Positions 36,470 to 46,049 of a stretch of DNA of 64,000 nucleotides are shown one piece after another. The notes beneath the pieces are model-generated. The model made no database searches, was not told where the DNA came from, and saw nothing but the letters and a program-made list of their open reading frames with translations. Positions within the stretch are counted from its first letter, which is position 1; each line of letters starts with the position of its first letter. Source of the DNA: Spiractinospora alimapuensis (GTDB lineage: Bacteria; Actinomycetota; Actinomycetes; Streptosporangiales; Streptosporangiaceae); NCBI RefSeq assembly GCF_018437505.1, contig NZ_CP072467.1, positions 1,984,001 through 2,048,000 of the forward strand. The letters run 5' to 3'. Made by a program: the position numbers and the translations under genes.

Positions 36470-38530
36470 CTATTGGGTTGGGGACGTGGGGGCCGGTGCG
36501 GCGCTGGTGGCCTCGTCCACGCTCGCGCGGAGGCGTTCGGCCGACGCCGGATCGGCCGCCAGGAGATCGATCAACCGCTCGACACGTCCGGGATCAGGGT
36601 GGCTGACGGACTGTCCGGCGTCGGACACGGTGGTTGGGTCGGCGGCGCGGAGCGTGTCGAGGTAGGGCAACACGGAGCTGGTGAGGCTGGAGGCGAGCGC
36701 GGGGTTGACCTCCGCGAAGCCAGCGCGCGGTGGGGAGTCACCGTTCGGGTGGGGTTGCCCTCCGTCGCCCAGGGCCGCGAGTCGTTCGTCGCTCCCGGTG
36801 AGCATGTGTACGAGGCCGAGCGCGCTCTCCTGGGCGCGCGCCTGCGCCACGGGATCGTCGCTGCTGGCGGCCGCGGGGATCCAGTTCGTCAGGCCCGCCA
36901 CGGCGCGCCCGTCGTCGGGCCAGTCGTGGGCGTAGAGGCTCGTGAGGGCGTCGGCGTTGCCTCCGGGAGTGGGGGTGCTCGGCTGAGAGTGCTGGTCGGT
37001 GAGCAGCGAGTAGCTCGCCTCCGTGTTCCGGGTCGCCACCTCGACCACTGACGCGAGAGTGGGATCCGCTGTCCGCGCTGTGTCCGCTTCGCTGAGGTGG
37101 TGGCCCGCACTGGCGAGGAGGTTGCCCGAGAACTCACGCCCGCCGCGAAGCTGTGCGTCGGCCTGACTGAGGAAGGCGTTGAGCAGCCCCGCGCTCTGCA
37201 GCCAACCGGCCGGGTTTCCCGCACCTTCCCCGGCGTCTATCGGAGTCGGGGCCGCACTCCCCTCTGCCACGGCGCGGACGCTGTCGGGGAGGCGATCGTA
37301 GCCGCCGCCCAGGTTCTCGTTGGAGACCATGAGCATGCTGTCGCCCAGGGCGCCCACGATGTCGTTCGCCTGACCTGGGTCGAGTCCAGCCTGGCCGTCC
37401 TCACCCATCGAGGTGTCGGTGTCGACCGACACCATCTCCGGGAGGTCGAGAATGGTGCCGGCTTCCTGCCCGTCCGCGTCCGGCTCCGCCGCGAACCCGT
37501 CCAGGTCGCCCAGGAGGTTGCTGAGGAAGTCGATCTCGCTGCGGTGCAGCGCCGTGTCCCCGGACGGGGCCAGGTTCTCCGCCGCGGCCGGGTCCCAACT
37601 CTGGCCCGTGGTGGCCGGTTGGAGGGCCTTGGCCTCGGCCCCGATGGCGGAGACGGCGGTGAGGATCTCACCGAGTCGCGCGTCGGGAGGACGGATCCCC
37701 TTGAGGTAGGCCTCCAGCTCCCCCGCCCACGCCCGTCCGTCCGCTCCGTTCAACGGCAGTGGCGGATTGGACTCGGCGCCGAGCATGTTGAACGCGGACC
37801 AGCCGAGATAGCCCGCCTCGATCAACTGCCGCACGGCGAGTTCGTCGTCGGGCCCGGCCTCCAGTGTCCGAGCCCGGTCCTCGCCCGTCTCCACCAACTG
37901 TTCCTGGAACGTCTCCGCCTCGGAGTGGTACTCCGCGACGATCTGGCGCACACGTTCCTGTCGCCAGGCCAGGTACGCCTCGGTCGGGGTGCCGAAGGAC
38001 CGCGGGTTGTAGAACCCTTCGTCGTGCTCGGTGTCGGAGACGGTGCCGATGGCCGGTGCGGCGGTCGCCGCCAGCACGGGTCCTCCCACCGGCAGCGAGG
38101 GGATGGGGCTCATCCCCTCTACATAGGGGGACTGGCCCGTCTCCATCTGGTACAGCCGCGGGGCGTTCGCCCGGAACATGGTCAACCTGCGCTGGACCGA
38201 CTCGAAGAGCGCGAGTCTCTCTTGGTCGTAGGTCTCGACGTCGTCGGCCCACTGGTGCGCGATCTCCGCGGCGAACGCCAAGGTGAACGCGGCCCGCCCC
38301 CAGGTCGCCTCGTCGTAGTCGGCCTCCCGGGTAATGTCCGCGCTCACGACCTCGCTGAAGGTGGTGGCCATCGAGGAGAACGCGGCCCGCATATCCCCCG
38401 CGTTGCCGGTGACCACGCCCACGAGGTCCCACAACGCGTCGGCCTTCTCCCGGATGGCCTCCGCCCCAGGCTCCGCCGGCTCCGGTGCAGCGATGTCCCC
38501 GGCCTCACCCTCCGCACCCACAGCGCGCAT
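36470..38530 (-). CDS. Large ESX-locus helical protein, copy B (short form)
   Basis: A 686-aa paralogue. It starts with an acidic leader, then AEAIREKADALWDLVGVVTG and MATTFSEVVSADI, W-containing EATWGRAAFTL and HQWADDVETY. The middle has LVRQ-type, LGWSAFN, PPLPLNGADGRAWAGE, LGDSMLMVSNENLGGGYDRLP, GREFSGNLLASAGHHL and EVATRNTEASYSLLTDQHS blocks. It ends shortly after LLAADPASAERLRASVDE, where copies A, C and D continue for about 200 more residues. It therefore lacks the variable C-terminal region, replaced by a Pro/Ala/Ser tail. ATG at 38530 has GAGGGAG upstream; ATG at 38566 is less likely. High GC (about 70%), unlike copy C. Confidence 0.8.
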   Translation of the reverse strand: MRAVGAEGEAGDIAAPEPAEPGAEAIREKADALWDLVGVVTGNAGDMRAAFSSMATTFSEVVSADITREADYDEATWGRAAFTLAFAAEIAHQWADDVETYDQERLALFESVQRRLTMFRANAPRLYQMETGQSPYVEGMSPIPSLPVGGPVLAATAAPAIGTVSDTEHDEGFYNPRSFGTPTEAYLAWRQERVRQIVAEYHSEAETFQEQLVETGEDRARTLEAGPDDELAVRQLIEAGYLGWSAFNMLGAESNPPLPLNGADGRAWAGELEAYLKGIRPPDARLGEILTAVSAIGAEAKALQPATTGQSWDPAAAENLAPSGDTALHRSEIDFLSNLLGDLDGFAAEPDADGQEAGTILDLPEMVSVDTDTSMGEDGQAGLDPGQANDIVGALGDSMLMVSNENLGGGYDRLPDSVRAVAEGSAAPTPIDAGEGAGNPAGWLQSAGLLNAFLSQADAQLRGGREFSGNLLASAGHHLSEADTARTADPTLASVVEVATRNTEASYSLLTDQHSQPSTPTPGGNADALTSLYAHDWPDDGRAVAGLTNWIPAAASSDDPVAQARAQESALGLVHMLTGSDERLAALGDGGQPHPNGDSPPRAGFAEVNPALASSLTSSVLPYLDTLRAADPTTVSDAGQSVSHPDPGRVERLIDLLAADPASAERLRASVDEATSAAPAPTSPTQ

Positions 38531-38593
38531 CCAGTCCGCTCCCTCGCTCCGCCCTGGTTCGCACACATCGTACGTTTCGGGGCTGTATGCCGG

Positions 38594-38992
38594 TTAGGCC
38601 CGATTGACCCATCGGTCCATCGTGTAGTAATCCTCGGTCGCGATGGGGTCCCTCACCTCCGGAAGGTCACCCGCACTCCGATAGAACGCAGCCGACTCCT
38701 GATCCGTCGCACACGCCTGCTCGGCACCGGCCCGCACATTCCCCGCCAGCCGACGCCCGTGCTCCTGGATTTGCCACATCTGGCCAACATGCTTCTCAGC
38801 GAAGGATCGATACGCCCCCTGCAGCGCACTCCTCCGCCCCCCAAACGGCCCATGCAGAGACGACGCCAGATCCTCAGTCGCCATGTCGAACCTGCTCACG
38901 ACATCGGAGAGAGACTCGGCGAGGGTTTCACCAGCATTGCTGGTAGAGCGGGCGAGGTCCGCTTTGACGCCAATTAGCCCAGGATCGGACAC
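38594..38992 (-). CDS. Small ESX-type partner protein B (QEHG signature)
   Basis: A 132-aa helical protein with the signature IQEHGRRLAGNVRAGAEQ at about residue 75, preceded by AESLSDVVSRFDMATEDLAS. The C-terminal part is DLPEVRDPIATEDYYTMDRW. GTG at 38992 is chosen because AAGGAG sits 5 nt upstream; the longer TTG-initiated frame is unlikely. It precedes large gene B by 63 nt. A decayed relative with the same DLPEVR tail lies at 42.4-42.6 kb. Predicted to pair with large protein B as an Esx-like heterodimer. Confidence 0.75.
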   Translation of the reverse strand: MSDPGLIGVKADLARSTSNAGETLAESLSDVVSRFDMATEDLASSLHGPFGGRRSALQGAYRSFAEKHVGQMWQIQEHGRRLAGNVRAGAEQACATDQESAAFYRSAGDLPEVRDPIATEDYYTMDRWVNRA

Positions 38993-39063
38993 TAACACTC
39001 CTTCTGTTTCGACCAAATGACCTTCGACTTCAAATTACGAAAAAACTTACCTACCGTCAGCGC

Positions 39064-41721
39064 CTAGGATCTCCCATGATCCTTAGATTGCCAGTATTCT
39101 TCAGCTTCATCGAGGGTGATATCAGGGGTAGTTCGACTGAACACCTCCTCATAATTACGAACATAGGCATCCGTGAAGGAATCGGCTTCATTCCCAGCCG
39201 TATTAGAAAGACTAACTACCGGATGAGCGGAATCAACATCATCCAACAGCAAACCAAGGCTACGGTTCACCGAGGGAGCATCAGCGCGGGCGTCCAAATC
39301 TCGATCAGTGCGGTCAAACTCGGAGTAGCCGATCACAGATTCGCCATCCTCAGCAACAAGCCGTTCATCCACCGCACGCACATCGTCGATACTCAAGCAG
39401 TTGGATCGAACCTGCCAGTCCAACATGTCCAACCTCGTCTTATATTCTAAATCCGCCGGATGCATAGTCCGACCGTATTCATTTGGCGCAAATGGACTAT
39501 TCGGATCATTAACACCAATGCCGGAGATAGACTGATAGTCTGGGCTAAGGTCGTCTTGCTGATACCGCAGATCGTACTCGTGGAACCCGACACCCGTCAG
39601 GAAGAATGTTCCTGCTACCGCCGCCGGATGCTTCGCAAATCCTGTTGCGGCGAAGGCTGCGGTACGCAAATCCCCGAATATTCTGTCACGCATTTCCGTG
39701 TCACCCTGATTGTACAAATCCTGCTCTGTACGGTTCAGTGATTCGAGGCGCAACGCCGAATCGAACAACCCGCGAAGTGTGCCTCGTTGCTGGCCAGCAG
39801 ACTCCAGCGCTCCGTCGTCCGCCATGAGCGGATGGACTCCAGCCGCATCAAGATGATTAAGAGTCGTGTACAGGTGCGCCGCAGAGGCATCATCGGCCAT
39901 GAGCATACTGAAGAACTGTTGTCGACTCTCTAGATCCACGAGCAGCAATTCCCGATCAGCCACGTCAGGGTTTGAAAGGATCTCGTATACTGACGATCCA
40001 TCCATCTGGCCGTCAGTTGGACCGGGAAGACTCAGATCGAACAGATAAGTGGTGGCAATATCTGTGATGCTCGCCGAGAGCGCCGGGTTGAGGAGTGTAA
40101 ACGCAGCACTGTCGACTGTCTCACCATTCGCGAGCGGGACCGAGACCCCGGTGTCGCGAAGTGCAGCCATTCGATCATCGTTCTCGGTGAGCATCTGAAT
40201 AAGTCCGAGTGATGCAGTTTGCGCGCGACTCCGCGCGTCGGGGTCTTCGCTTTCGGCCGCTTCCGGAATCCAGTCCAGCAACGCGGAAACAGATTCACCA
40301 TTGTCCGCCCAGTCGTACGCAAAGAGTCCTTTCAGAGCATTCGCGTTCTCAGCAAAGACGGGGTGATCATGCTCGCCACTCAAAATTTCAAAATTAGCAT
40401 CATCATTGCGGGTAGAAACCTCCAACAGCATTGAAAGCGTTTCCCCCCACACCGGATCATCATTATCAAATGAATTCAAGTTATGACCGATGCTCGTGGT
40501 CAGATTCGCGGAGAAGGTCTTTCCCCCTCTCAGCTCTGAGTCAGCACGATGCAAGAACCCGTTCAATGATGCGGCGTCCTGGACCCAGCGAATGTGGCTA
40601 CGGTCATTCGCTCCAGGTGACACTTCCTGGCTTTCGACGACGTCGCGCACCGATTCAGGAAGATCCAAGTACCGACCCCCGACCTCCTCATTCGACAGCA
40701 CGAGCATCCCGGTCCCCATAACACCGAGAAATTCGTCGATCTCGTCGTGGTCCCAATTTTCAGTCATTCCTCCTTCATAGAAAGAACCCGGTAACCCAAT
40801 GACTCCACCGGGCATCGTGTCATCTATCGTGGCATAGAACGCTCGAAGATATTTGAGTTCCTCCGCGCGTAGATAATCCCCCGCTCCGTCGCTTTCGGAC
40901 TGTAGATGTTTGGCTTTGGCAGAGATGGCGATCACCGTGGCGAGAATCTCGTGATAACGAGCGTCCAAGGGCCGATCTCCATTGATGTACGCCTGCAAGT
41001 CTGCCGCGTCGTGCCTGCCGTATTCTTCGTTGACCGGCAATGGGGAATTACCTTCTGGGCCGTGAATGTTATAGGCTGCCCAACCCAAGTGCCCTGAATC
41101 CACCAGTTGACGCACCACGAGATCGTGCTCGGGCCCTTGATTGAGTTTATGAACACTTAACTCGCCACTCTCAAGCAGATCACTCCGTGGAGATTTCAGC
41201 GCTTCCGTGTACTCAGCGACGATTTGTTGAATTCGCTGCATTCTCCACTCTTGAAACTCACCAAGCATCACACTCGGGAGCTCGTAATTCATGATCGAAC
41301 CATCGGGGCCAGTGCCTTCACTATCGCGATGTTGTGAGTATTCTAAGTACTGCCCCTCGCGAAACTCCTCCAATTGACGTTTATACGCATCGTATATTTG
41401 CTCCACTCTGTTCTCATAATCCCGGACTTCATCTGCCCATTCATCGGCGATCGCGGCTCCGAACGCAAGAACCAATGCGGCTTCCTGCCACTTTGATTCA
41501 TCATAATCTGCCTCGTTCGCAATGTCGTCTCGCACAACATCGCTAAACTGAATCGCCATCGACGTGAAAACAGTACGTAGATCTCCAGAATTTCCGGTTA
41601 TGACGCCGGCGATATTCCACAGGCCTTCGGCTTTCTCCCGAATCCCTTCTGAGCCCGGCCGTGGCTTTTCCGGCGGAACGAGCGCTGCCCCCGCAGCAAA
41701 TCCCGCCTGCGCATCTTCCAT
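39064..41721 (-). CDS. Large ESX-locus helical protein, copy C (low-GC)
   Basis: An 885-aa paralogue very close to copy D in the first 650 residues: SEGIREKAEGLWNIAGVITG, MAIQFSDVVRDDI, EADYDESKWQEAALVLAFGA, ADEWADEVRDY, LVDSGHLGWAAYNIHG, LPESVRDVVES, FSANLTTSIGHNLNSFD, STRNDDANFEILSGEHDHP. The C-terminal 200 aa are distinct: SLGLLLDDVDSAHP, NEADSFTDAYVRNYEEVF. ATG at 41721 with GAGAGGTT upstream. The gene is far lower in GC than its neighbours (around 50%, one sampled 60-base line 47%), suggesting recent acquisition. No catalytic motif seen. Likely type VII substrate or carrier. Confidence 0.8.
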   Translation of the reverse strand: MEDAQAGFAAGAALVPPEKPRPGSEGIREKAEGLWNIAGVITGNSGDLRTVFTSMAIQFSDVVRDDIANEADYDESKWQEAALVLAFGAAIADEWADEVRDYENRVEQIYDAYKRQLEEFREGQYLEYSQHRDSEGTGPDGSIMNYELPSVMLGEFQEWRMQRIQQIVAEYTEALKSPRSDLLESGELSVHKLNQGPEHDLVVRQLVDSGHLGWAAYNIHGPEGNSPLPVNEEYGRHDAADLQAYINGDRPLDARYHEILATVIAISAKAKHLQSESDGAGDYLRAEELKYLRAFYATIDDTMPGGVIGLPGSFYEGGMTENWDHDEIDEFLGVMGTGMLVLSNEEVGGRYLDLPESVRDVVESQEVSPGANDRSHIRWVQDAASLNGFLHRADSELRGGKTFSANLTTSIGHNLNSFDNDDPVWGETLSMLLEVSTRNDDANFEILSGEHDHPVFAENANALKGLFAYDWADNGESVSALLDWIPEAAESEDPDARSRAQTASLGLIQMLTENDDRMAALRDTGVSVPLANGETVDSAAFTLLNPALSASITDIATTYLFDLSLPGPTDGQMDGSSVYEILSNPDVADRELLLVDLESRQQFFSMLMADDASAAHLYTTLNHLDAAGVHPLMADDGALESAGQQRGTLRGLFDSALRLESLNRTEQDLYNQGDTEMRDRIFGDLRTAAFAATGFAKHPAAVAGTFFLTGVGFHEYDLRYQQDDLSPDYQSISGIGVNDPNSPFAPNEYGRTMHPADLEYKTRLDMLDWQVRSNCLSIDDVRAVDERLVAEDGESVIGYSEFDRTDRDLDARADAPSVNRSLGLLLDDVDSAHPVVSLSNTAGNEADSFTDAYVRNYEEVFSRTTPDITLDEAEEYWQSKDHGRS

Positions 41722-41874
41722 GAGCTCAACCTCTCGACAGTGCACCTAAAGACAAATAGAACAATGGATCTTCACTACGACAAGCAGGCGGCGCGGTTTA
41801 CGACATGCGCGACCTTCCCTCACCCGCCTTCCAACACCCATGGGACGCGCGATCGAATGAAAAACATCAGTTCC

Positions 41875-42303
41875 TCATTGGCCGTCTGGAACATAACGCT
41901 CGTCTATGCTTTCATTGATCTGCCGTTGCACATAGTCGTAATGCTCTTCGCTCGGCCGCCATTCAGTTTCGGGTACCGGTCTTCCCTGTTCTGGATTCCA
42001 ATAGTCTTGCGCAGAGTCACTGTCTGTTCGCGACACCTCAATTGCACCGGCCTGGACATTCCCCGACAGACGACTCCCGTGCTCCTGGACATCGCGCATC
42101 TTGTCCACGTACGTTGCGCCGAATTCCTCGTAAGCTTGCTTGAACGCCACCCTGTCCTCAATGAACGGACCGTCCAGCGCATCCGCCAGTTCTTCGGTCA
42201 CTGTCCGGAACCGGCTCACCACATCGGTGAACGTCTCCGCCACCGTAACCCCCTCAGCCCCCCGCTCATACGCTTTCCCTGCGTTCGCACCAACCACTGA
42301 CAT
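41875..42303 (-). CDS. Small ESX-type partner protein C (QEHG signature)
   Basis: A 142-aa helical protein close to partner D. It begins VGANAGKAYERGAEGVTVAE, then TFTDVVSRFRTVTEELADAL, the signature RDVQEHGSRLSGNVQAGAIE (about residue 74-93), and a C-terminal tail with HYDYVQRQINESIDERY. No signal peptide. ATG with GGGGTTG 5 nt upstream. Separated from large gene C by 153 nt. Low GC like its partner. Presumed Esx-like secretion partner. Confidence 0.77.
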   Translation of the reverse strand: MSVVGANAGKAYERGAEGVTVAETFTDVVSRFRTVTEELADALDGPFIEDRVAFKQAYEEFGATYVDKMRDVQEHGSRLSGNVQAGAIEVSRTDSDSAQDYWNPEQGRPVPETEWRPSEEHYDYVQRQINESIDERYVPDGQ

Positions 42304-42389
42304 GACAACCCCTGTTCGCCAATATGGACTTCCGCTCGGTGACTCACGGAATGGAAGTCCCTGCCATACTCACTGCTCTCGCCGAAGTA

Positions 42390-42620
42390 CCGAATACCAT
42401 TTGGATGCGATAGACGCAACCACGCGAAGTACGATGCTTTCAGCAGTAGGATTCCCCGCACCTCAGGCAGATCTCGTATCCCATCCAATAGAGCACTGCG
42501 GACGGCTCATCGGCGGCACACGGACCGACGCCGGCCATCACATTCTCCGTCAGGCGCTCGCGGGCACCGATCGTCGTTGCCGGATCCGGCCAACATGTTC
42601 ATAGTGCGCACAACGGCCGC
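42390..42620 (-). pseudogene. Decayed small-partner gene remnant
   Basis: Minus-strand frames show pieces of a partner-B-like gene broken by frameshifts. EHVGRI (compare KHVGQM), then in another frame RERLTENVMAGVGPCAADEP (compare GRRLAGNVRAGAEQACATDQ), then IRDLPEVRG (compare GDLPEVRD). The pieces are in order and collinear with intact partner B, so this is a dead copy rather than a gene. Confidence 0.55.
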
Positions 42621-42861
42621 ATGTCGTGAGGATAGGTACTCGTGCCACTGAATAATCACTACGTGATTGAACGGTGACCCTGGGTGCCGAGGGTGTTCCT
42701 ACACGCGACGCGGCCTCTGAGCATGCGCGGGGTTCGTGTTTACGTTTGATCCGTTGGGGGATTGGAATGCACATCCATGGCCCTGGCTGGACGACAGGAT
42801 TGTCGCCCAGCGGTCACATCCATAGGTGTCCAGGCTCAAGATCCCGGCAGTTCACTCTAGT

Positions 42862-43137
42862 TCATGGAATGACGGTATTTGGCGGCCTCGTCGAGGGTGA
42901 TTTTTCAAGGAAGGTTCTCTTGAAGACTTCCTCGTATGACCCAACGTAGGCGTTGTTGAACGAGTCGGCTTCGTTTGGTAAAGCGTTGGGCCTTCCCGAC
43001 AGTGGATGAGCGGAGTCAACGTCGTCCAGAATCAGGCCGAGACTATGGCTGACCGTTGAGCTTTCACTCCGGCCGTCAAGGTTGCGCGCGATCCCACTGA
43101 GCTCCACACACGCGATAGCTGAAGACGTGAGCGAAGG
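42862..43137 (-). pseudogene. C-terminal remnant of a large array gene
   Basis: The segment HSLGLILDDVDSAHP through NEADSFNNAYVGSYEEVFKR matches the C-terminus of large protein C (RSLGLLLDDVDSAHP, NEADSFTDAYVRNYEEVFSR). After a frameshift near 42905 it continues as KITLDEAAKYRHSMN and stops, matching copy C's DITLDEAEEYWQS. Only the last 90 residues are left. No start codon or upstream coding sequence. It shows that at least one more large gene once existed here. Confidence 0.72.
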
Positions 43138-43244
43138 AATAAATGCTTCACCCGTGGCAGATCAAAACCTGCGCTCCATTACAGTTAAACGGACTGTCAA
43201 ATAAGAACGATCAACAGGTTCAGTAATCTCCTTATTACACCGAA

Positions 43245-45875
43245 TCACAGTTCATGCCGCGAACGGATCAACCCATCCAGGCTTCTGTGGATGGACTCGT
43301 ACCGGTTGTTATAGGCAGAGGAATAGTCGCCCGTGAACTCGATCGCCTCGAGCCCACTCTGCCCTGGTAGTTCGCCCGCCCCGCGGACGAGGTCCCGGAC
43401 GGGGGTCAGCAGCTCGCGGCGTGCACCCATCTCGACTTCTTGGAAGGAGACGACCATCTCCTCGCCCTCGTCATTCCGGACGACGAGATCCTCGTTGGCG
43501 TCACGGACCGTCTCAATGTCCATGTCTCCCGTACGCACCAGGTAGTCCAGAACCTCAAGCTCCACGCGGACGTCGACACGGGACGCGTCGTAGCTGCGGC
43601 CCGTGTTGCCGTCGATATGAAACGGGTGTCGCTCGTCGTCGGGTCCCGCGTCGAACACGTCCTCATACTCCGGGTTCTGAACACCAGCCAGAATCCGCTG
43701 CTCGATCTCCTGCAGGGTCGCGCCCGCCCCGAGGAAGCCACCCGCGACCCTGGCGGTGGCGAAGCCCCACGATGCCGGGTTCGGACCCGTGAGGTAGCCG
43801 GTCGACGCGTAGATAGCGGTTCTGATGTTGTTGAACATCACCTGCCGCGCCTTCTCCTCACGCTGCGCCTCGTCGTACAGGGCCTCCGTCCGGTCCAGAG
43901 CCTCCTCGAACAGGGCGGAGTCGAGATGTGCGCGCAGGGTGGCGTTCGCGTCGGCCACACCGAGCGCGTCGTTCTCCGTCAGGCCGTGGTGGACACCGTA
44001 CGCGTCAAGGACGTTCACACCGTGGTAAAGGCGCACGGCGGTGTCCCCGTCCGCCATGACGTACCGGAGGAACTGGTGTCTCTCGTTGGTCGGAATGTTC
44101 AGCGTGCCGTCGGAATTGATCTCGAAGTTCGACGTGCCTTCCAGACCGAAGTCGTAGAGATACGCGAGGGCGACATCACCGAGATGGGAAGCGATCTCCG
44201 GATTCACTCGGGCGAACGACGCGTCCGGCTGGAGTACACCGTCGTCGTCCGGTACCGCGATCCCCGTGTGGAGGAGGGCGTCGTTGCGGTCGTCGTTCAC
44301 CGTGATCATGCGGATCAGTTCGAGCGCGGCCTCACCCGCGCGGTCACGAGCGGACTCGTCGTCGCTCGCCGCCGCATCCGGGATCCAGTCCAACAGACCG
44401 GACACGGCCTCCCCATCGTCTTTCCAATCGAAGGTGAATAGGCCCTTCAACGCGTTGGCGTTCTGGTCGAAGACCGGATGGTCGTGCTGGTCGCTCAGGA
44501 TGCGGTAGTTGGCGTCGTCGTTCCGGGTCGAGACGTCCAGCAGGGAGGCCATGGTCTCCCCGTTCAATGGCACGTCGTTGTCAATCCGGTTCAGATTGTG
44601 GCCGATGCTAGTTGTCAGGTTGGCAGAGAACTCCTGTCCACCCCGTAGATCTGTGTCGGCCCGGCCCAAAAGACCGTTGAGCATAGTGGCGTCGTGCACC
44701 CAATCTCGATAGTCACTAGGCCCGGATCCTCCCGGTGCTCCTTGACTCTCGACAGTGTTGCGCACCGATTCGGGAAGATAGACGTAACTCCCGCCGAGTT
44801 CCTCGTTAGACAGGACGAGAAGCCCGTTGCCCATAACCCCGAAGAGTCCCTCGAGCTGGTCGTGCTCCCAACCGTGTTTCAGGCCGGTGACATCCCAAAC
44901 CTCAGAGTGCATGCCCAGGACGCCACCGTCGACCGAGTCTTCGATACCCGCGTAGAACGACTCCAGGAATAGGATCTCCGCCGAGCGGAGATTGTTGTCC
45001 AAATACCGCGACACATTTGGATCGGCGTCGTGACGACTCATTTGGTCGTCCTCGGACTGGAGGTACTTCGCCTTGGCCGAAACGGCCAGTACCGCAGCTA
45101 GGATCTCGTGGTAGCGGTCATCCAACGGACGCTCCCCGCTGAGGTACTCGTGGAGGTCGGCCGCAGCTCGGGTACCGTAGTCCGCGTTGACCGGCAACGG
45201 AGGATCAGCCGCGGGGCCCTGAATGTTGAACGCCGCCCACCCGAGGTGCCCAGAGTCCACGAGCTGTCGCACAGTAAGGTCGTGGTCCGGGCCACGCTGA
45301 AGCTTTCGAACGCACTCCTCGCCGACTTCGACCAGGGCGTCCTTGGCCTCCTTCACCTTCCCTTGGTACTGGCTGATGATCTGCCGCGCTCGATCGTCCC
45401 GCCACGAGTTGAACTGCTCCAGGTCGTCTAGCAGTGAGGTGGTGAACCGCTCATACCCGGTGGGGGGATCCACGAGGCACTGCTGGCCTACCTGGGCGTA
45501 TTCGAGGTAGCCATTCTGTCGGAGGTCATTCAGTTGAGCGGTGTATTCAGCCAGGATCTCCGCGGCTTTGTCCTCGTACTCCTCGACCTCGTCAGCCCAT
45601 GAATCCGCGATCGCTGCTCCGAAGGAGAGCACCCACGACGCTTCCTGCCATTTGGATTCGTCATAGTCGGCTTCCGCGCTGATGTCGTCACGAACGACGT
45701 CACTGAACTGAATCGCCATCGTGGTGAAGACTGAACGCATGTCGCCAGCATTCCCAGTGATTACCCCCATAAGATTCCAAAGCGCTTCGGCTTTCTCTCG
45801 AATCCCCGCAGATCCCGGACGGGGGCTCTCCGGTGGAACGAGCGCGGCGCTGAATCCTCCCTGCGCTTCATGCAT
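43245..45875 (-). CDS. Large ESX-locus helical protein, copy D
   Basis: An 876-aa paralogue. It starts MHEAQGGFSAALVPPESP, then SAGIREKAEALWNLMGVITG, EADYDESKWQEASWVLSFGA and ADSWADEVEEYEDKAAEILA, a helical domain of about 150 aa reminiscent of WXG/LXG secretion domains. The conserved body runs to about residue 640 (LGWAAFNIQGPAADPPLPVN, LSNEELGGSYVYLPESV, EFSANLTTSIGHNLN, FDWKDDGEAVSGLLDWIPDA). The C-terminal region contains a hydrophobic stretch (FATARVAGGFLGAGATL) and ends SSAYNNRYESIHRSL. ATG at 45875 with GAGGTGA 8 nt upstream. Intermediate GC. No enzyme motif recognised. Confidence 0.8.
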   Translation of the reverse strand: MHEAQGGFSAALVPPESPRPGSAGIREKAEALWNLMGVITGNAGDMRSVFTTMAIQFSDVVRDDISAEADYDESKWQEASWVLSFGAAIADSWADEVEEYEDKAAEILAEYTAQLNDLRQNGYLEYAQVGQQCLVDPPTGYERFTTSLLDDLEQFNSWRDDRARQIISQYQGKVKEAKDALVEVGEECVRKLQRGPDHDLTVRQLVDSGHLGWAAFNIQGPAADPPLPVNADYGTRAAADLHEYLSGERPLDDRYHEILAAVLAVSAKAKYLQSEDDQMSRHDADPNVSRYLDNNLRSAEILFLESFYAGIEDSVDGGVLGMHSEVWDVTGLKHGWEHDQLEGLFGVMGNGLLVLSNEELGGSYVYLPESVRNTVESQGAPGGSGPSDYRDWVHDATMLNGLLGRADTDLRGGQEFSANLTTSIGHNLNRIDNDVPLNGETMASLLDVSTRNDDANYRILSDQHDHPVFDQNANALKGLFTFDWKDDGEAVSGLLDWIPDAAASDDESARDRAGEAALELIRMITVNDDRNDALLHTGIAVPDDDGVLQPDASFARVNPEIASHLGDVALAYLYDFGLEGTSNFEINSDGTLNIPTNERHQFLRYVMADGDTAVRLYHGVNVLDAYGVHHGLTENDALGVADANATLRAHLDSALFEEALDRTEALYDEAQREEKARQVMFNNIRTAIYASTGYLTGPNPASWGFATARVAGGFLGAGATLQEIEQRILAGVQNPEYEDVFDAGPDDERHPFHIDGNTGRSYDASRVDVRVELEVLDYLVRTGDMDIETVRDANEDLVVRNDEGEEMVVSFQEVEMGARRELLTPVRDLVRGAGELPGQSGLEAIEFTGDYSSAYNNRYESIHRSLDGLIRSRHEL

Positions 45876-46049
45876 TATTTGCTCACCTCGTGGTAACACA
45901 ACAGAAGTTTGTTGATGGATGAGTAGAATGCCTCAGGCAAGTTCGCCCGTTCCGTCTGGCGCGGGCACCGATTCATTGCGGCACGGAATCAACCGACTGG
46001 GGCTTGAACGAACTCAAATTCTAGTACCAGCACACGACAAAGCCAATCC

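Larger units (their letters stand above)
39064..43240. other. Low-GC segment within the substrate array
   Basis: From about 39.0 to 43.2 kb, base composition drops to roughly 50% GC by eye, against about 70% on both sides, and codon third positions are often A/T. It spans large gene C, small gene C and the pseudogene remnants. A milder dip continues through 45.9-47.4 kb. This points to horizontal import of part of the array. Confidence 0.7.

Noticed and set aside
42216-42488. 90-aa minus-strand frame as an intact gene
   Set aside because: Only a short internal stretch (IRDLPEVRG) matches a small partner protein, and neighbouring matching pieces are in other frames, so it is a pseudogene fragment. 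It also overlaps the start of partner C.
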